In this document: positions 10,606 to 18,847 of the stretch, in pieces
How the letters are laid out: each line of letters begins with the position of its first letter
Numbering within the stretch: position 1 is the stretch's first letter
NCBI GenBank assembly: GCA_002692965.1
Contig: NZNC01000025.1
Location: 1 to 64,000 of the forward strand
DNA length: 64,000 bases
Origin: Haliea sp.
Lineage (GTDB): Bacteria > Pseudomonadota > Gammaproteobacteria > Pseudomonadales > Halieaceae
Direction: 5' to 3'
Program-made: the position numbers and the translations under genes
Notes under the pieces: generated by a model
The model's input: only the letters and a program-made list of their open reading frames with translations
Told to the model about the DNA's origin: nothing
Database searches by the model: none

Positions 10606-12492
10606 ATGGATACCCGCCGGGGCTTTGCTTGGCGATCAGGAAAACCTCTCGCCGCGCACACGGGTTTGCAGAGCTGGCGCAAGCGGCTGGCTGCATGCTT
10701 GCTGCCAGTGCTGGCGTGCCTTCCAGTGGCGGGCGCCTGGGCCGCCCCGGCGACCCGTATTGCCAGCGTTCAGGGCAGCGCCGCGGAGTCCACCCTGCAG
10801 GGGCAACAGGTGGTGGTCGAGGGGGTGGTTACCGGCGATTTCCAGTCCAATGGCCAGCCGGATCGCGGTGACCTCAGGGGATTTTTCATCGAAACCGCTG
10901 CAGCCGAGCGGCTACCGCAGGCGGGCCTCAACGAGGGCCTGTTTATCTTTGATAACCGGGGGACGGTCGATGTGCGGGTGGGTGACCGGGTGCGGGTGCA
11001 GGGCACGGTCGCGGAGTATTCCGGCATGACCCAGGTGAGCGCGGCGCGGGTGTCGATGCTGGCGCGGGACCAGGTGCTGCCGGCTCCGCGAAGACTGCAA
11101 TTCCCCCTGCAGTCGACGGCGGACCTGGAGGCCCTGGAGGGCATGCGGGTACACCTGCCCCAGCCACTGGTGATCGCTGGCCACGCCAATTACGACCGCT
11201 ACGGGGAAATCTGGCTGGCGCTGCCGGGACAGGGGGAGACGCGTCCCCATGTGCCCACCCAGCTGGCGGCGCCAGGCAGCGAGGAGCAAGCGTCTCGCCG
11301 AGACCGCTTGAAGCTCTCGCGCATTCTGCTGGACGACGGCAGTCACCGGCAGAACCCCGACCCGCCCCGCCACCCGGAGGGGGGCGAGTTTACCCTGGAG
11401 CACCGCTTTCGCGTCGGGGACACGCTCACCGGCGTGACCGGGGTACTGGTCGAGGCTTTTGGTCACTACCGTATCCACCCGACCGCGACGATCGAATACA
11501 CACCTCGAAATCCGCGCCCGTCACCGCCTCGGGTAGCCGGTGAGCTGCGGGTGGCCACCTTCAACGTCCTGAACTATTTCACCACCCTGCGCGAGGCGGG
11601 TCGGGTGTGCGGGTCCCGGGGTGGCCGCGACTGCCGGGGTGCGGCCGACCACCCGGAGTGGGAGCGCCAGCGTGCCAAGCTGTTGACGGCGCTGCACGGT
11701 GTCGACGCGGATATCCTCGGACTGGTGGAGCTGGAAAACAATCGGGCAGCCCTGGCGGACCTGGTGGCCGGGCTGAACGCCCGGGAAGGGCGCGAGGTCT
11801 GGACGGCAGTAGCCACCGGTGTGATGGGCAGTGACGCCATTCGTGTGGGACTGATCTACCGTCGGGACAGGCTCAGTCCCCTAGGCGGGCACGCGATCCT
11901 CGACAATGGTTTTGACCCGGATTTCCGCGATCGCTACAACCGCCCGGTGCTGGCACAGAGCTTCGAGACCCCCGCCGGGGCGCGCTTCACCGCCGCCGTG
12001 CTGCACCTCAAATCCAAGGGCTCCGACTGCGACGCCATCGGCGACCCCGACCGCGGGGACGGCCAGGCCAACTGCAACGGCACGCGAAGTGCCGCCGCGG
12101 GCGTGCTTCTGCGCTGGCTGGCCAGCGACCCCACCGGCAGCGGCGATCCGGACGTGCTGGTCCTGGGAGATCTGAATGCCTACGCCCGGGAAGATCCGCT
12201 GCAGATCCTCGCCGAGGGGGGTTACCACAACCTGCTCGCCACGCACCTCGGTGATCTTGCCTACACCTACGTGCACGACGGTCAGGCGGGCACCCTGGAC
12301 TACGCCCTGGCCAGCGAGTCGCTCGCACCACAGGTCCGGGGTGTCGCCGTATGGCACATCAACGCCGATGAGCCGGACCTGGTCGATTACCGACTGCGCT
12401 ACAAGCGTCGTGCCCAGGCAGCGCTGTATGCCGAGGATGCCTTCCGCAGTTCCGATCACGACCCGGTGGTGGTGGGGCTGGATCTGCAATAG
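10606..12492 (+). CDS. secreted ExeM/NucH-like extracellular nuclease
   Basis: The 628-residue protein starts at the ATG after CGGGGAAG. Residues 1-46 form a long signal peptide: a basic RKR, a hydrophobic core and a likely cut after AWA. Residues 50-170 look like the OB-fold domain of the ExeM family (VVVEGVVTGDFQ, GDRVRVQGTV). From about 300 there is an endonuclease/exonuclease/phosphatase domain with VATFNVLNYF, LGLVELENN, VLVLGDLNAYAREDP and SSDHDPVVVGL, which hold the metal and catalytic residues. Such enzymes degrade extracellular DNA for phosphate or biofilm turnover. No LPXTG or rhombosortase-type tail is seen, so the protein is probably released. Confidence 0.9.
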   Translation: MDTRRGFAWRSGKPLAAHTGLQSWRKRLAACLLPVLACLPVAGAWAAPATRIASVQGSAAESTLQGQQVVVEGVVTGDFQSNGQPDRGDLRGFFIETAAAERLPQAGLNEGLFIFDNRGTVDVRVGDRVRVQGTVAEYSGMTQVSAARVSMLARDQVLPAPRRLQFPLQSTADLEALEGMRVHLPQPLVIAGHANYDRYGEIWLALPGQGETRPHVPTQLAAPGSEEQASRRDRLKLSRILLDDGSHRQNPDPPRHPEGGEFTLEHRFRVGDTLTGVTGVLVEAFGHYRIHPTATIEYTPRNPRPSPPRVAGELRVATFNVLNYFTTLREAGRVCGSRGGRDCRGAADHPEWERQRAKLLTALHGVDADILGLVELENNRAALADLVAGLNAREGREVWTAVATGVMGSDAIRVGLIYRRDRLSPLGGHAILDNGFDPDFRDRYNRPVLAQSFETPAGARFTAAVLHLKSKGSDCDAIGDPDRGDGQANCNGTRSAAAGVLLRWLASDPTGSGDPDVLVLGDLNAYAREDPLQILAEGGYHNLLATHLGDLAYTYVHDGQAGTLDYALASESLAPQVRGVAVWHINADEPDLVDYRLRYKRRAQAALYAEDAFRSSDHDPVVVGLDLQ

Positions 12493-12499
12493 GCTGTTT

Positions 12500-12522
12500 C
12501 AGGTAAACGCGGCTTTTACCTG
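12500..12522. repeat. inverted repeat between nuclease and glpD-like gene
   Basis: Arms CAGGTAAA (12500-12507) and TTTACCTG (12515-12522) are perfect with a 7-base spacer. The repeat begins 8 bases after the nuclease stop and ends 19 bases before the next ATG. It could be a weak terminator (no T tract follows) or a regulator site for the downstream gene; the sequence does not decide. Confidence 0.45.
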
Positions 12523-12541
12523 ACCGAAAGGGGGAGTTTGC

Positions 12542-14155
12542 ATGACCAGTACCCTGCGCCAGACCAACCTGACCCGGCTCGCCGGCCAGCCCTTCGACGT
12601 GCTGGTGATCGGCGGCGGTATCAACGGCGCGGTCTCCGCCGCGGCCCTGGCCGGGCGCGGGGTCAAGGTGGCCCTGATCGAGCGCGCGGACTTTGCCAGC
12701 GGGGTCAGCTCCCAGTCCTCCAATCTCGCCTGGGGCGGCATCAAGTACCTGGAGAGCTGGGAGTTCCTGCTGGTCAACAAGCTGTGCCGGTCGCGCAACG
12801 AGCTGATGCGCGCCTACCCCTCCACGGTCAAGGAGATCCGCTTCCTGACCACCATCCAGAAGGGCTTCCGCTGGCCCGCCTGGGTCATTTTCCTGGGCAG
12901 CCTGCTGTACTGGGTGATGGGGCGCTTCAAGACCCGTCCACCGCGCTATCTCAGCGCTCACCAGTTGGAGGCCCGTGAGCCGATCATTGATACCCGCGAT
13001 GCCGCCGGCGGGCTGGAATACTCTGACTGCTATTTATACGACAACGACGCCCGCTTCGTCTTTGGTTTTGTGCGCAAGGCGCTGGATTACGGGTGTGTGG
13101 CGGCCAATTACGTCGCAGCCGAGAGCCTGCGTCACGAGGATGGCCGCTGGCTGGTGGAGGCCCGGGACAGCATCTCCGGAGAACGTTTTACCGTGGCGGC
13201 GAAGGCCCTGGTCAATGCCGCCGGTCCCTGGCTGGATGCGCTCAATCGCGATGCCCAGGTGCCCACGGACCATCACCATGTATTGTCCAAGGGCATTCAC
13301 CTGATTGTCGATCGGGTCACCGAACACCGCCGCGTGCTGACCTTCTTTGCCAGCGATGGCCGCCTGTTCTTCCTGATTCCCATGGGGCCGCGCACCTGTG
13401 TCGGCACCACCGATACCCGGGTCGACACTCCCGAGGTGGGGGTCACCGACGAGGATCGCGACTTTGTCCTGCACAATATCAACAGCCTGCTGGACATGGA
13501 TCCGCCCCTGACCCGGGAGAGCATTATCGCCGAGCGCTGCGGCGTGCGCCCCCTGGCGGTGCGGGGTGAGAATGGCACCACCGACTGGGTGCAGCTGTCA
13601 CGCAAGCACGTGATCGAGGTAGACGCGCCGCGGCGGTACCTGAGCATCCTCGGCGGCAAGCTGACCGACTGCCTGAACGTGGGCGATGAAGTGGTCGAGA
13701 CCCTGGCGAAGCTCGGCATCGACATTCCCGACCCCGACGCCAGCTGGTACGGGGAGCCGCCAGCGGCCTTGCATGCGGAGTTCCTGCGCCAGGCGCGGCT
13801 GATGGAGCTCGACGCACTGACCGACCCTGCGTCCTCCGAGCCCCTGTCCCAGCGCTTTTGGCGCCGCTACGGACAGGCGGCTTTCCATCTGCTGGAGCGC
13901 ATCCGCGAGGACCGCAGTTGCGCCCGGCTGCTGTTCCGGCGCGCCGAATACACCCGCTGCGAGATGGAGTTGACCGCACAGCGCGAGATGATCGTGAAAC
14001 TCGAGGACTTCATGCGCCGGCGCTCGAAGATCGAGCTGGTGCTGCGCCCTGAAGAAATCGCCGAGGCCCCCGGGCTGCGGCGGGTGGCGGAGATCCTGTT
14101 TGGCGAGGAGGCCGAGGCGCAGGTGGCGGAGTATTTGGCCAATCTGCCCGGTTGA
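12542..14155 (+). CDS. glpD: FAD-dependent glycerol-3-phosphate dehydrogenase, GlpD-like
   Basis: This 537-residue flavoprotein starts after the good ribosome site GGGGGAG. The N-terminal DVLVIGGGINGA (residues 20-31) binds FAD; SSQSSNLAWGGIKYLE, PMGPRTCVGTTDT, ERCGVRPLA and ILGGKLTDCLN are characteristic GlpD-family blocks. After about residue 400 comes the helical C-terminal DAO_C domain. The expected reaction is oxidation of sn-glycerol-3-phosphate to dihydroxyacetone phosphate with electrons to quinone at the inner membrane. A hydrophobic segment near 115 (WVIFLGSLLYWVMG) may help membrane contact. No glpF, glpK or glpR is nearby, so it is not in a classical glp operon and a related substrate is possible. 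Confidence 0.82.
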   Translation: MTSTLRQTNLTRLAGQPFDVLVIGGGINGAVSAAALAGRGVKVALIERADFASGVSSQSSNLAWGGIKYLESWEFLLVNKLCRSRNELMRAYPSTVKEIRFLTTIQKGFRWPAWVIFLGSLLYWVMGRFKTRPPRYLSAHQLEAREPIIDTRDAAGGLEYSDCYLYDNDARFVFGFVRKALDYGCVAANYVAAESLRHEDGRWLVEARDSISGERFTVAAKALVNAAGPWLDALNRDAQVPTDHHHVLSKGIHLIVDRVTEHRRVLTFFASDGRLFFLIPMGPRTCVGTTDTRVDTPEVGVTDEDRDFVLHNINSLLDMDPPLTRESIIAERCGVRPLAVRGENGTTDWVQLSRKHVIEVDAPRRYLSILGGKLTDCLNVGDEVVETLAKLGIDIPDPDASWYGEPPAALHAEFLRQARLMELDALTDPASSEPLSQRFWRRYGQAAFHLLERIREDRSCARLLFRRAEYTRCEMELTAQREMIVKLEDFMRRRSKIELVLRPEEIAEAPGLRRVAEILFGEEAEAQVAEYLANLPG

Positions 14156-14178
14156 ATCTCCGCTAGCTGCGGTGGTCT

Positions 14179-14191
14179 AATACATTGTATT
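14179..14191. promoter_or_regulatory. palindromic operator candidate upstream of the antitoxin gene
   Basis: AATACA-T-TGTATT is a perfect 13-base palindrome whose last base lies 23 bases before the antitoxin ATG. Ribbon-helix-helix antitoxins usually bind such short palindromes over their own promoter and repress the operon, so autoregulation is the natural reading. The binding itself is inferred. Confidence 0.55.
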
Positions 14192-14213
14192 CGATGGTAG
14201 TTTGGGTGGGCTC

Positions 14214-14486
14214 ATGAGTGTAACCACAGTCCGGCTTTCACCGGAAACCGAGCGGGAGCTGGAGGCGCTGGCTGGCAAGCTGGATCGCAGCAAGGGATGG
14301 TTGATCAATCAGGCGCTTAGTGAATACCTGGAACGCCAGAAGCAGGAGCAGGTACGCTGGCGGGAAACCCTGGAGGCCATGGAGGCCGTCGCGAAAGGGC
14401 GTGTTGTCGATGCCGAGGATGTGCACGACTGGCTGCGAAGCTGGGGGACCGAACAGGAACAGGCCGCTCCCGAGGTCGATGGGTGA
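14214..14486 (+). CDS. ribbon-helix-helix antitoxin (ParD/CopG-like)
   Basis: The 90-residue protein begins MSVTTVRLSPE, the beta-strand of a ribbon-helix-helix DNA-binding domain, followed by two helices (ERELEALAGKLDRSKGWLIN and the next). The acidic C-terminal part, rich in Glu and Asp, is the likely toxin-wrapping segment. GGGTGGG lies 4 bases before the ATG. Its stop overlaps the GTG start of the downstream toxin by 4 bases, a standard toxin-antitoxin arrangement. It should bind the palindrome just upstream. The family assignment is good; which ParD/RelB subgroup it belongs to is open. Confidence 0.85.
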   Translation: MSVTTVRLSPETERELEALAGKLDRSKGWLINQALSEYLERQKQEQVRWRETLEAMEAVAKGRVVDAEDVHDWLRSWGTEQEQAAPEVDG

Positions 14487-14764
14487 GGCTGGTTTACTCC
14501 GAGCCGGCTGTCGAGGACCTGCGGCGACTGCGCAACTTTATTGCCGAGCACGACCCCGGTGCGGCGGCCAGGGTGGCGGCGAAACTGGTGGAGCGCATGG
14601 CCGCACTGGTGGACTTCCCCCGCCTCGGGATACCGGTCAGCCGCGCTCCCGATCCGGATACTGTCAGGGATTTGATACTTGATGACTATATCGTGCGCTA
14701 TTCCCGCCATGCGGAGACTATCGTGGTGCTCCGCGTCTGGCATCATCGCGAGAATCGTGCGTAG
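14483..14764 (+). CDS. RelE/ParE-type toxin
   Basis: The 93-residue protein begins with GTG overlapping the antitoxin stop. The pattern RLVYSEPAVEDLRRLRNFIAE..PGAAARVA is typical of the ParE/RelE plasmid stabilisation family, as are the late DYIVRYSRHAETIVVLRVWHHRE strands. ParE relatives inhibit gyrase and RelE relatives cut mRNA at the ribosome; the C-terminus resembles ParE more, without the RelE catalytic set being clear. It is the second gene of the pair. Chromosomal pairs like this often sit in variable DNA, though nothing else mobile is visible here. Confidence 0.85.
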   Translation: MRLVYSEPAVEDLRRLRNFIAEHDPGAAARVAAKLVERMAALVDFPRLGIPVSRAPDPDTVRDLILDDYIVRYSRHAETIVVLRVWHHRENRA

Positions 14765-14827
14765 CATGCGGAACCTCCGGGCCGCCCACGCGATCCAAAA
14801 GCAGCAGTCTCACACAGAGGATTCCCC

Positions 14828-15553
14828 ATGAACGTGATGTCCGTCCTGAACCAGCTTATGAATCAGGCCTCCGGTGGCCAGTCCGGCTCTGGAGGCGGCG
14901 GTGGCAGTAGCAAGGACCTGCTGGGTCAGCTGGGCTCGCAACTGGGTGGTGGACAGAGCTCTGGCGGCAGCGGCATCGACATGAAGAGCCTGCTCGGGGG
15001 CGGTGCCCTGGGGCTGATGCTGGGCTCACGCCGTGGCCGCAAGATGGGTGGCAAGGCCCTCAAGTATGGGGCTATCGCCGGCGTTGGCATGCTGGCCTGG
15101 AAGGCCTGGCAGAACTCCCAGTCGGGCGCCGGCCAGGCGACGGCACCCACAGCCCCGGATGCCGGGCAGGGGCAGCCCCTGGAGCAGTTGCAGGGTCAGG
15201 CCCAGGAGCGGCGTGGCCTGGAAATCCTGCAGGCCATGATCATGGCGGCGCGGGCGGACGGGCATATCGACAGTGAGGAGCGCGCACTGCTCGGTCGGGA
15301 AATCGAGCGGCTGGGCCCCGACGATGAACTGCAGGCCTGGATCCAGCAGCAGTTTGATGCGCCGCTGGATGCCGCGGCAGTCGCCCGCAGTGCCGATTCA
15401 CCCCAGGCGCGGCGGGAGATCTACCTGGTCAGCGCCGCGATCATCGACGAGCAGAACCCGATGGAGCGCGCCTGGCTGGACCAGCTCGCCGCCGAGATGG
15501 CGCTGGAGCCGGCGCTGGTGCGGGAGCTGGATCGGCAGCTACTGACGAGCTGA
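14828..15553 (+). CDS. DUF533/TerB-like membrane-associated protein
   Basis: This 241-residue protein matches the DUF533 (YebE-like) family. Residues 15-50 are a Gly/Ser-rich low-complexity stretch, residues 56-66 and 80-92 are hydrophobic (LLGGGALGLMLG, AIAGVGMLAWKAW), and from about 125 comes a helical TerB-like domain (ILQAMIMAARADGHIDSEE) with an acidic metal-binding look. The function is unknown; YebE of E. coli is an envelope-stress (Cpx)-linked inner-membrane protein. The ribosome site AGAGGA is clear. It follows the toxin gene by 63 bases and converges with the DUF35 gene. Confidence 0.85.
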   Translation: MNVMSVLNQLMNQASGGQSGSGGGGGSSKDLLGQLGSQLGGGQSSGGSGIDMKSLLGGGALGLMLGSRRGRKMGGKALKYGAIAGVGMLAWKAWQNSQSGAGQATAPTAPDAGQGQPLEQLQGQAQERRGLEILQAMIMAARADGHIDSEERALLGREIERLGPDDELQAWIQQQFDAPLDAAAVARSADSPQARREIYLVSAAIIDEQNPMERAWLDQLAAEMALEPALVRELDRQLLTS

Positions 15554-15598
15554 GGGCAGCCCGAGTTCGCCGCGGAGGGATGAATCCTGCCAATCCCC

Positions 15599-16003
15599 TC
15601 AGGTCGGCAAGAACACCGGCGCCACGAAGGGCTCAGCCCCTTTGGGCTCCAGGCTCCGGAAGCACACCTGCAGGGCCATGTCGCAGCGCAGCGCCTCCGG
15701 CTCGCAGTCCACCAGCTGGGTGACCAGCCGTGCGCCGGGGGCCTCCTCCGGCACCACCAGAGCGGGGATGTAGGGTGTCTTGAAAGTCGGGTTGAGGGGC
15801 ATGCGCACCACGCTCCAGGAGAGCAGGGTGGCGCGCCCGCTCAGTGGCTTCCAGCTCAGCTCCCTCCGGCACGCCGGGCAATCGTGTTGCGGGTACCACA
15901 CGGCCTGGTCACAGGCGTCGCACCAGCTGATCACTAATTGCTGTTCGCGGGCAGCGCGCCAGAAGGGGCCGGTGAGTGCGTCGTCGTAATCGGGTTGCAG
16001 CAT
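15599..16003 (-). CDS. Zn-ribbon/OB-fold DUF35 protein, thiolase partner
   Basis: The 134-residue protein has an N-terminal helix, a rubredoxin-like zinc ribbon (CDACD and CPACR near residues 28-45) and an OB-fold (ATLLSWSVVRMPLNP and following), the complete DUF35 (ChsH2/SCPx-associated) plan. DUF35 proteins form complexes with thiolase-like enzymes and guide CoA-ester substrates; in actinobacterial steroid side-chain degradation the DUF35 part of ChsH2 pairs with the aldolase Ltp2. Here the ATG lies one base after the stop of the thiolase-like gene, which strongly suggests such a complex. It is the last gene of the operon. Confidence 0.9.
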   Translation of the reverse strand: MLQPDYDDALTGPFWRAAREQQLVISWCDACDQAVWYPQHDCPACRRELSWKPLSGRATLLSWSVVRMPLNPTFKTPYIPALVVPEEAPGARLVTQLVDCEPEALRCDMALQVCFRSLEPKGAEPFVAPVFLPT

Positions 16004-16004
16004 G

Positions 16005-17246
16005 TCAGCCTCGGCGCAGAATCAGGGTGGAGCCTTCGTCGGCGGTAAAGCCGGCGTAGGCGGCGAGTTCGGCGTTCTCCACCTGGTTCACGGCACTGCC
16101 GCGCAGCTGTTTCACCAGCTCCACCACGTGGGCGATGCCCAGTACATAGGCGTGGGAGAGCAGTCCGCCGTGGGTGTTGCAGGGGATGCCCCCCTGGCTG
16201 CGCGGGCGATCAAAGCGCAGCCGTCCGTCCTGGATGAAGTTGCCGCCTTCCCCCTTCGGGCACAGACCCATGTCCTCGATCTGCATCAGCGCGGTAATCG
16301 AGAAACAGTCGTAGACCGCAATCACGTCCAGGTCGGCGGGTGTCAGGTCCGCCATGGCGAAGGCCCAGGGTGCCGAGAACGTTTGCGGCGTGGCGGTGAT
16401 GTCCCGCTGCTGGCTGATGTAGGGGGCGCCGTCGACAATGCCGCGGCCCACACCTTCGACGATCACCGGTGTCTGTTGCAAGTCCCGGGCTCGCTCGGGC
16501 GTGGTATAGACATAGGCCGCGCCGCCGTCGGAGATCAGGCAGCAGTCCTCGACCCGCAGCGGGTCAGTCAACAGGGGGCGTCCCAGGTAGTCCTCGACGG
16601 TCAGGGTTTTTTCGCGCATCACCGCCCCGGGATGGCGATTGGCGTGCGCGCGAAAGGTGACCGGCAGGGCCGCCAGCTGTGCCGGCGTCAGCCCGTACTC
16701 GTGCATGTAGCGATGGGCGAAGGTGGCGAAGTAGACCGGCTGGGGGAACCAGCCGAAGGGCAGCTCGAAGTGTGCCTTCATCGGCTCGCTGGCGTGCCAG
16801 TCGCCGGGGGTGCCGGTGCCCGCGGCGCGCCGGGTGGCCCAGTCCACCGCGAAGACGTTGACGATATGCCTTGCCTCGCCAGCCTTCAGTGCGCGGGCGG
16901 CGGTGTGCGCCGAGGTGGCGGCCCAGATCATGCCGCCGCCCTCCTGGCTGAACCAGAGGGGTTGATGCGTGCCGAAGTGCGCATGAAAATCCTCGGGGGT
17001 GACCTGGTCGGCGACGCCGGCGGAGATCATCAATCCATCGATGTCCGCTGGCTTCAGCCCGGCATCTTCGATGGCATGGGCGATGGCCTCCAGGCAGAGG
17101 TCTTTGGCATTGCGGTCCGAGGGGCCGCTGTAGCGGGTCTCGCCAACCCCGGCGATGGCCACCTGGCCGCGAATATCTTCCAGCGGCGCGGCACTGCCCC
17201 AGTCCGACGGGCCCGCCCGTCGGGCGATCTGTTGAATACTCTGCAT
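16005..17246 (-). CDS. SCPx/Ltp2-type thiolase homologue lacking the nucleophilic Cys
   Basis: The 413-residue protein (ATG 17244-17246, one base after the upstream stop) is a lipid-transfer-protein-type thiolase homologue: VAIAGVGETRYSG near residue 29, VYDCFSITALMQIEDMG, and NTHGGLLSHAYVLG near the C-terminus. The block that normally carries the nucleophilic Cys reads QEGGGMIWAATSAHTAARAL (residues 101-120) and has no Cys. That is the situation in Ltp2-type retro-aldolases, which cleave beta-hydroxyacyl-CoA side chains rather than performing Claisen chemistry. With DUF35 next door, a CoA-ester aldolase is the favoured role; substrate unknown. Other cysteines exist but not at that site. Confidence 0.85.
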   Translation of the reverse strand: MQSIQQIARRAGPSDWGSAAPLEDIRGQVAIAGVGETRYSGPSDRNAKDLCLEAIAHAIEDAGLKPADIDGLMISAGVADQVTPEDFHAHFGTHQPLWFSQEGGGMIWAATSAHTAARALKAGEARHIVNVFAVDWATRRAAGTGTPGDWHASEPMKAHFELPFGWFPQPVYFATFAHRYMHEYGLTPAQLAALPVTFRAHANRHPGAVMREKTLTVEDYLGRPLLTDPLRVEDCCLISDGGAAYVYTTPERARDLQQTPVIVEGVGRGIVDGAPYISQQRDITATPQTFSAPWAFAMADLTPADLDVIAVYDCFSITALMQIEDMGLCPKGEGGNFIQDGRLRFDRPRSQGGIPCNTHGGLLSHAYVLGIAHVVELVKQLRGSAVNQVENAELAAYAGFTADEGSTLILRRG

Positions 17247-17247
17247 C

Positions 17248-18843
17248 TCAGCGCTCCACCTGGAATCCGGCGGCCCGGGCATCCCAGGTAGCCGGGGTGA
17301 CGCCGCGTTGCCGCAGCGCCACTTTACGCACCTTCTGGGTGGGTGTCATGGGCAGGGCGTCGACAAACTCGATATAGCGGGGCACGAAGAAGTAGGGCGC
17401 ATTCCGGTTGATAAAGCGGGCCAGTTCTTCTTCACTGCAGTGGGACTCGGGCTTGCGAACCACGGCCAGCATGATCTCGTGCTCGGAGGCCAGCTCGTCC
17501 GAGGTGACGCCGTAGGCCGCAACATCCTTCACCGCGGGGTGATTGCGTGCCACGGATTCGATTGCCACCGAGGAGACGCTGCGGCCCTTGTAGCGAATGA
17601 CGTCCTTCTTGCGGTCCACGAAGAAATAGTTGCCGTCGGCATCCTGCTTGCCCAGGTCGCCGGTGTGGTACCAGCCGCCAGTAAAGGCTTCCTCGGTAGC
17701 TTCCGGGTTGTTGAAGTAGCCGTTGAACAAAATGAACTCGCCCTTCGGTTTCACGCAGAACTCGCCGACCTCGCCCACCGGCACTGGCTGGTTGCTGTCA
17801 TCCAGCAGGGCGACCTCCAGGTCAGGGGCGGGCTCCCCCAGGGCGTTGGGCACGAACTCGCACTCGCCGTCGTCGTAGCGGCGGGTGAGCAGCATGATCT
17901 CGCTCTGGCCAAAGCCCTGGTGGATGCCCTTGATGCCAAAGCGTTTGCAGAAGGGGCGATGAATCTCGTTGGGCATGGGTACCATGTTGGCGCTGCGTAC
18001 CGGGTTGTCGGCATCCTCCGGGGTTTCGGGAGCACTCCACAGGAACATGTGCATGGCGCCCAGGGTGAAGACATGGGTGGCGCCAAAACGGCGGGTTCGT
18101 TCCCAGAAATGGCTGGCAGAAAAGGCCGGGTCCATGGCCACGGTGACGCCGCTGACCAGGGCGGGGTAGACGCTGGATACCCAGGCCGCAGAGTTGTACA
18201 GGGGCATGCAGTTGTAGAACACGTCGCCGGCCTGCACTTCGCCCATCTCCGCAGCACTGATGGCGCTGCGCACCCAGGCGTTGTGGCTCTGCATGACGCC
18301 CTTGGAGCGGCCGGTGGTGCCCGAGGTCCACATCACTGAGGCGACCTCGCCCCGGTCGATCGCCGCGGGCTCGAAGGCGCCGGCATCCCGCTCCGCAAGC
18401 TCGGCCAGGCTGGTGTGTTCGTCGTCATCCTCCCGTAGGATCAGGCGTGCAGGGGGACGCGTCTCCAGGGCCTCGATATGCGCCAGGTGGTCGCGGTCGG
18501 TCACCAGGACTTTCGCTGCGCTGTCCGCCAGCGTCTGTTGCAGCCAGGCGCCGCGGTAGTCGGTGTTGACCGGTATCCACTGGGCGCCGATCAGGTTGCA
18601 GGCCAGGCTGAGGACGACGAAGTCCGGGCAGCTTTCCATGAAAATGCATACGCGGTCATCCCGTGCAAGGCCCAGCCCCTGCAGGCCCGCAGCGAGGCGA
18701 CAGGCCCTCTCGTAGGCCTCGCGGTAGGTGATCGCCTCATCTTCGGTGACAAGGAATCGCTGTTCGGGAATCTGGCTGGCGTGCTGGCGCAGGATATTGC
18801 CCAGTACACGGTTTCCCGGCTGGCTGAAGTCGAGTCGATTCAT
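17248..18843 (-). CDS. AMP-forming acyl-CoA synthetase of the Rieske operon
   Basis: A 531-residue ANL-superfamily ligase, starting at the ATG 18841-18843 (MNRLDFSQPGNRVLG); the longer upstream frame overlaps the Rieske gene and is not credible. Motifs are VMWTSGTTGRSKGVMQSH (P-loop), HQGFGQSEIM, GWYHTGDLGKQDADGNYF, DRKKDVIRYKGRSVSS and the late TPTQKVRKV with the catalytic Lys. It resembles CaiC/crotonobetaine- or FadD-like ligases that act on bulky acids. It lies 4 bases after the Rieske gene and one base before the thiolase-like gene, so it should activate the acid handled by this pathway. Confidence 0.9.
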   Translation of the reverse strand: MNRLDFSQPGNRVLGNILRQHASQIPEQRFLVTEDEAITYREAYERACRLAAGLQGLGLARDDRVCIFMESCPDFVVLSLACNLIGAQWIPVNTDYRGAWLQQTLADSAAKVLVTDRDHLAHIEALETRPPARLILREDDDEHTSLAELAERDAGAFEPAAIDRGEVASVMWTSGTTGRSKGVMQSHNAWVRSAISAAEMGEVQAGDVFYNCMPLYNSAAWVSSVYPALVSGVTVAMDPAFSASHFWERTRRFGATHVFTLGAMHMFLWSAPETPEDADNPVRSANMVPMPNEIHRPFCKRFGIKGIHQGFGQSEIMLLTRRYDDGECEFVPNALGEPAPDLEVALLDDSNQPVPVGEVGEFCVKPKGEFILFNGYFNNPEATEEAFTGGWYHTGDLGKQDADGNYFFVDRKKDVIRYKGRSVSSVAIESVARNHPAVKDVAAYGVTSDELASEHEIMLAVVRKPESHCSEEELARFINRNAPYFFVPRYIEFVDALPMTPTQKVRKVALRQRGVTPATWDARAAGFQVER

Positions 18844-18847
18844 GGCG

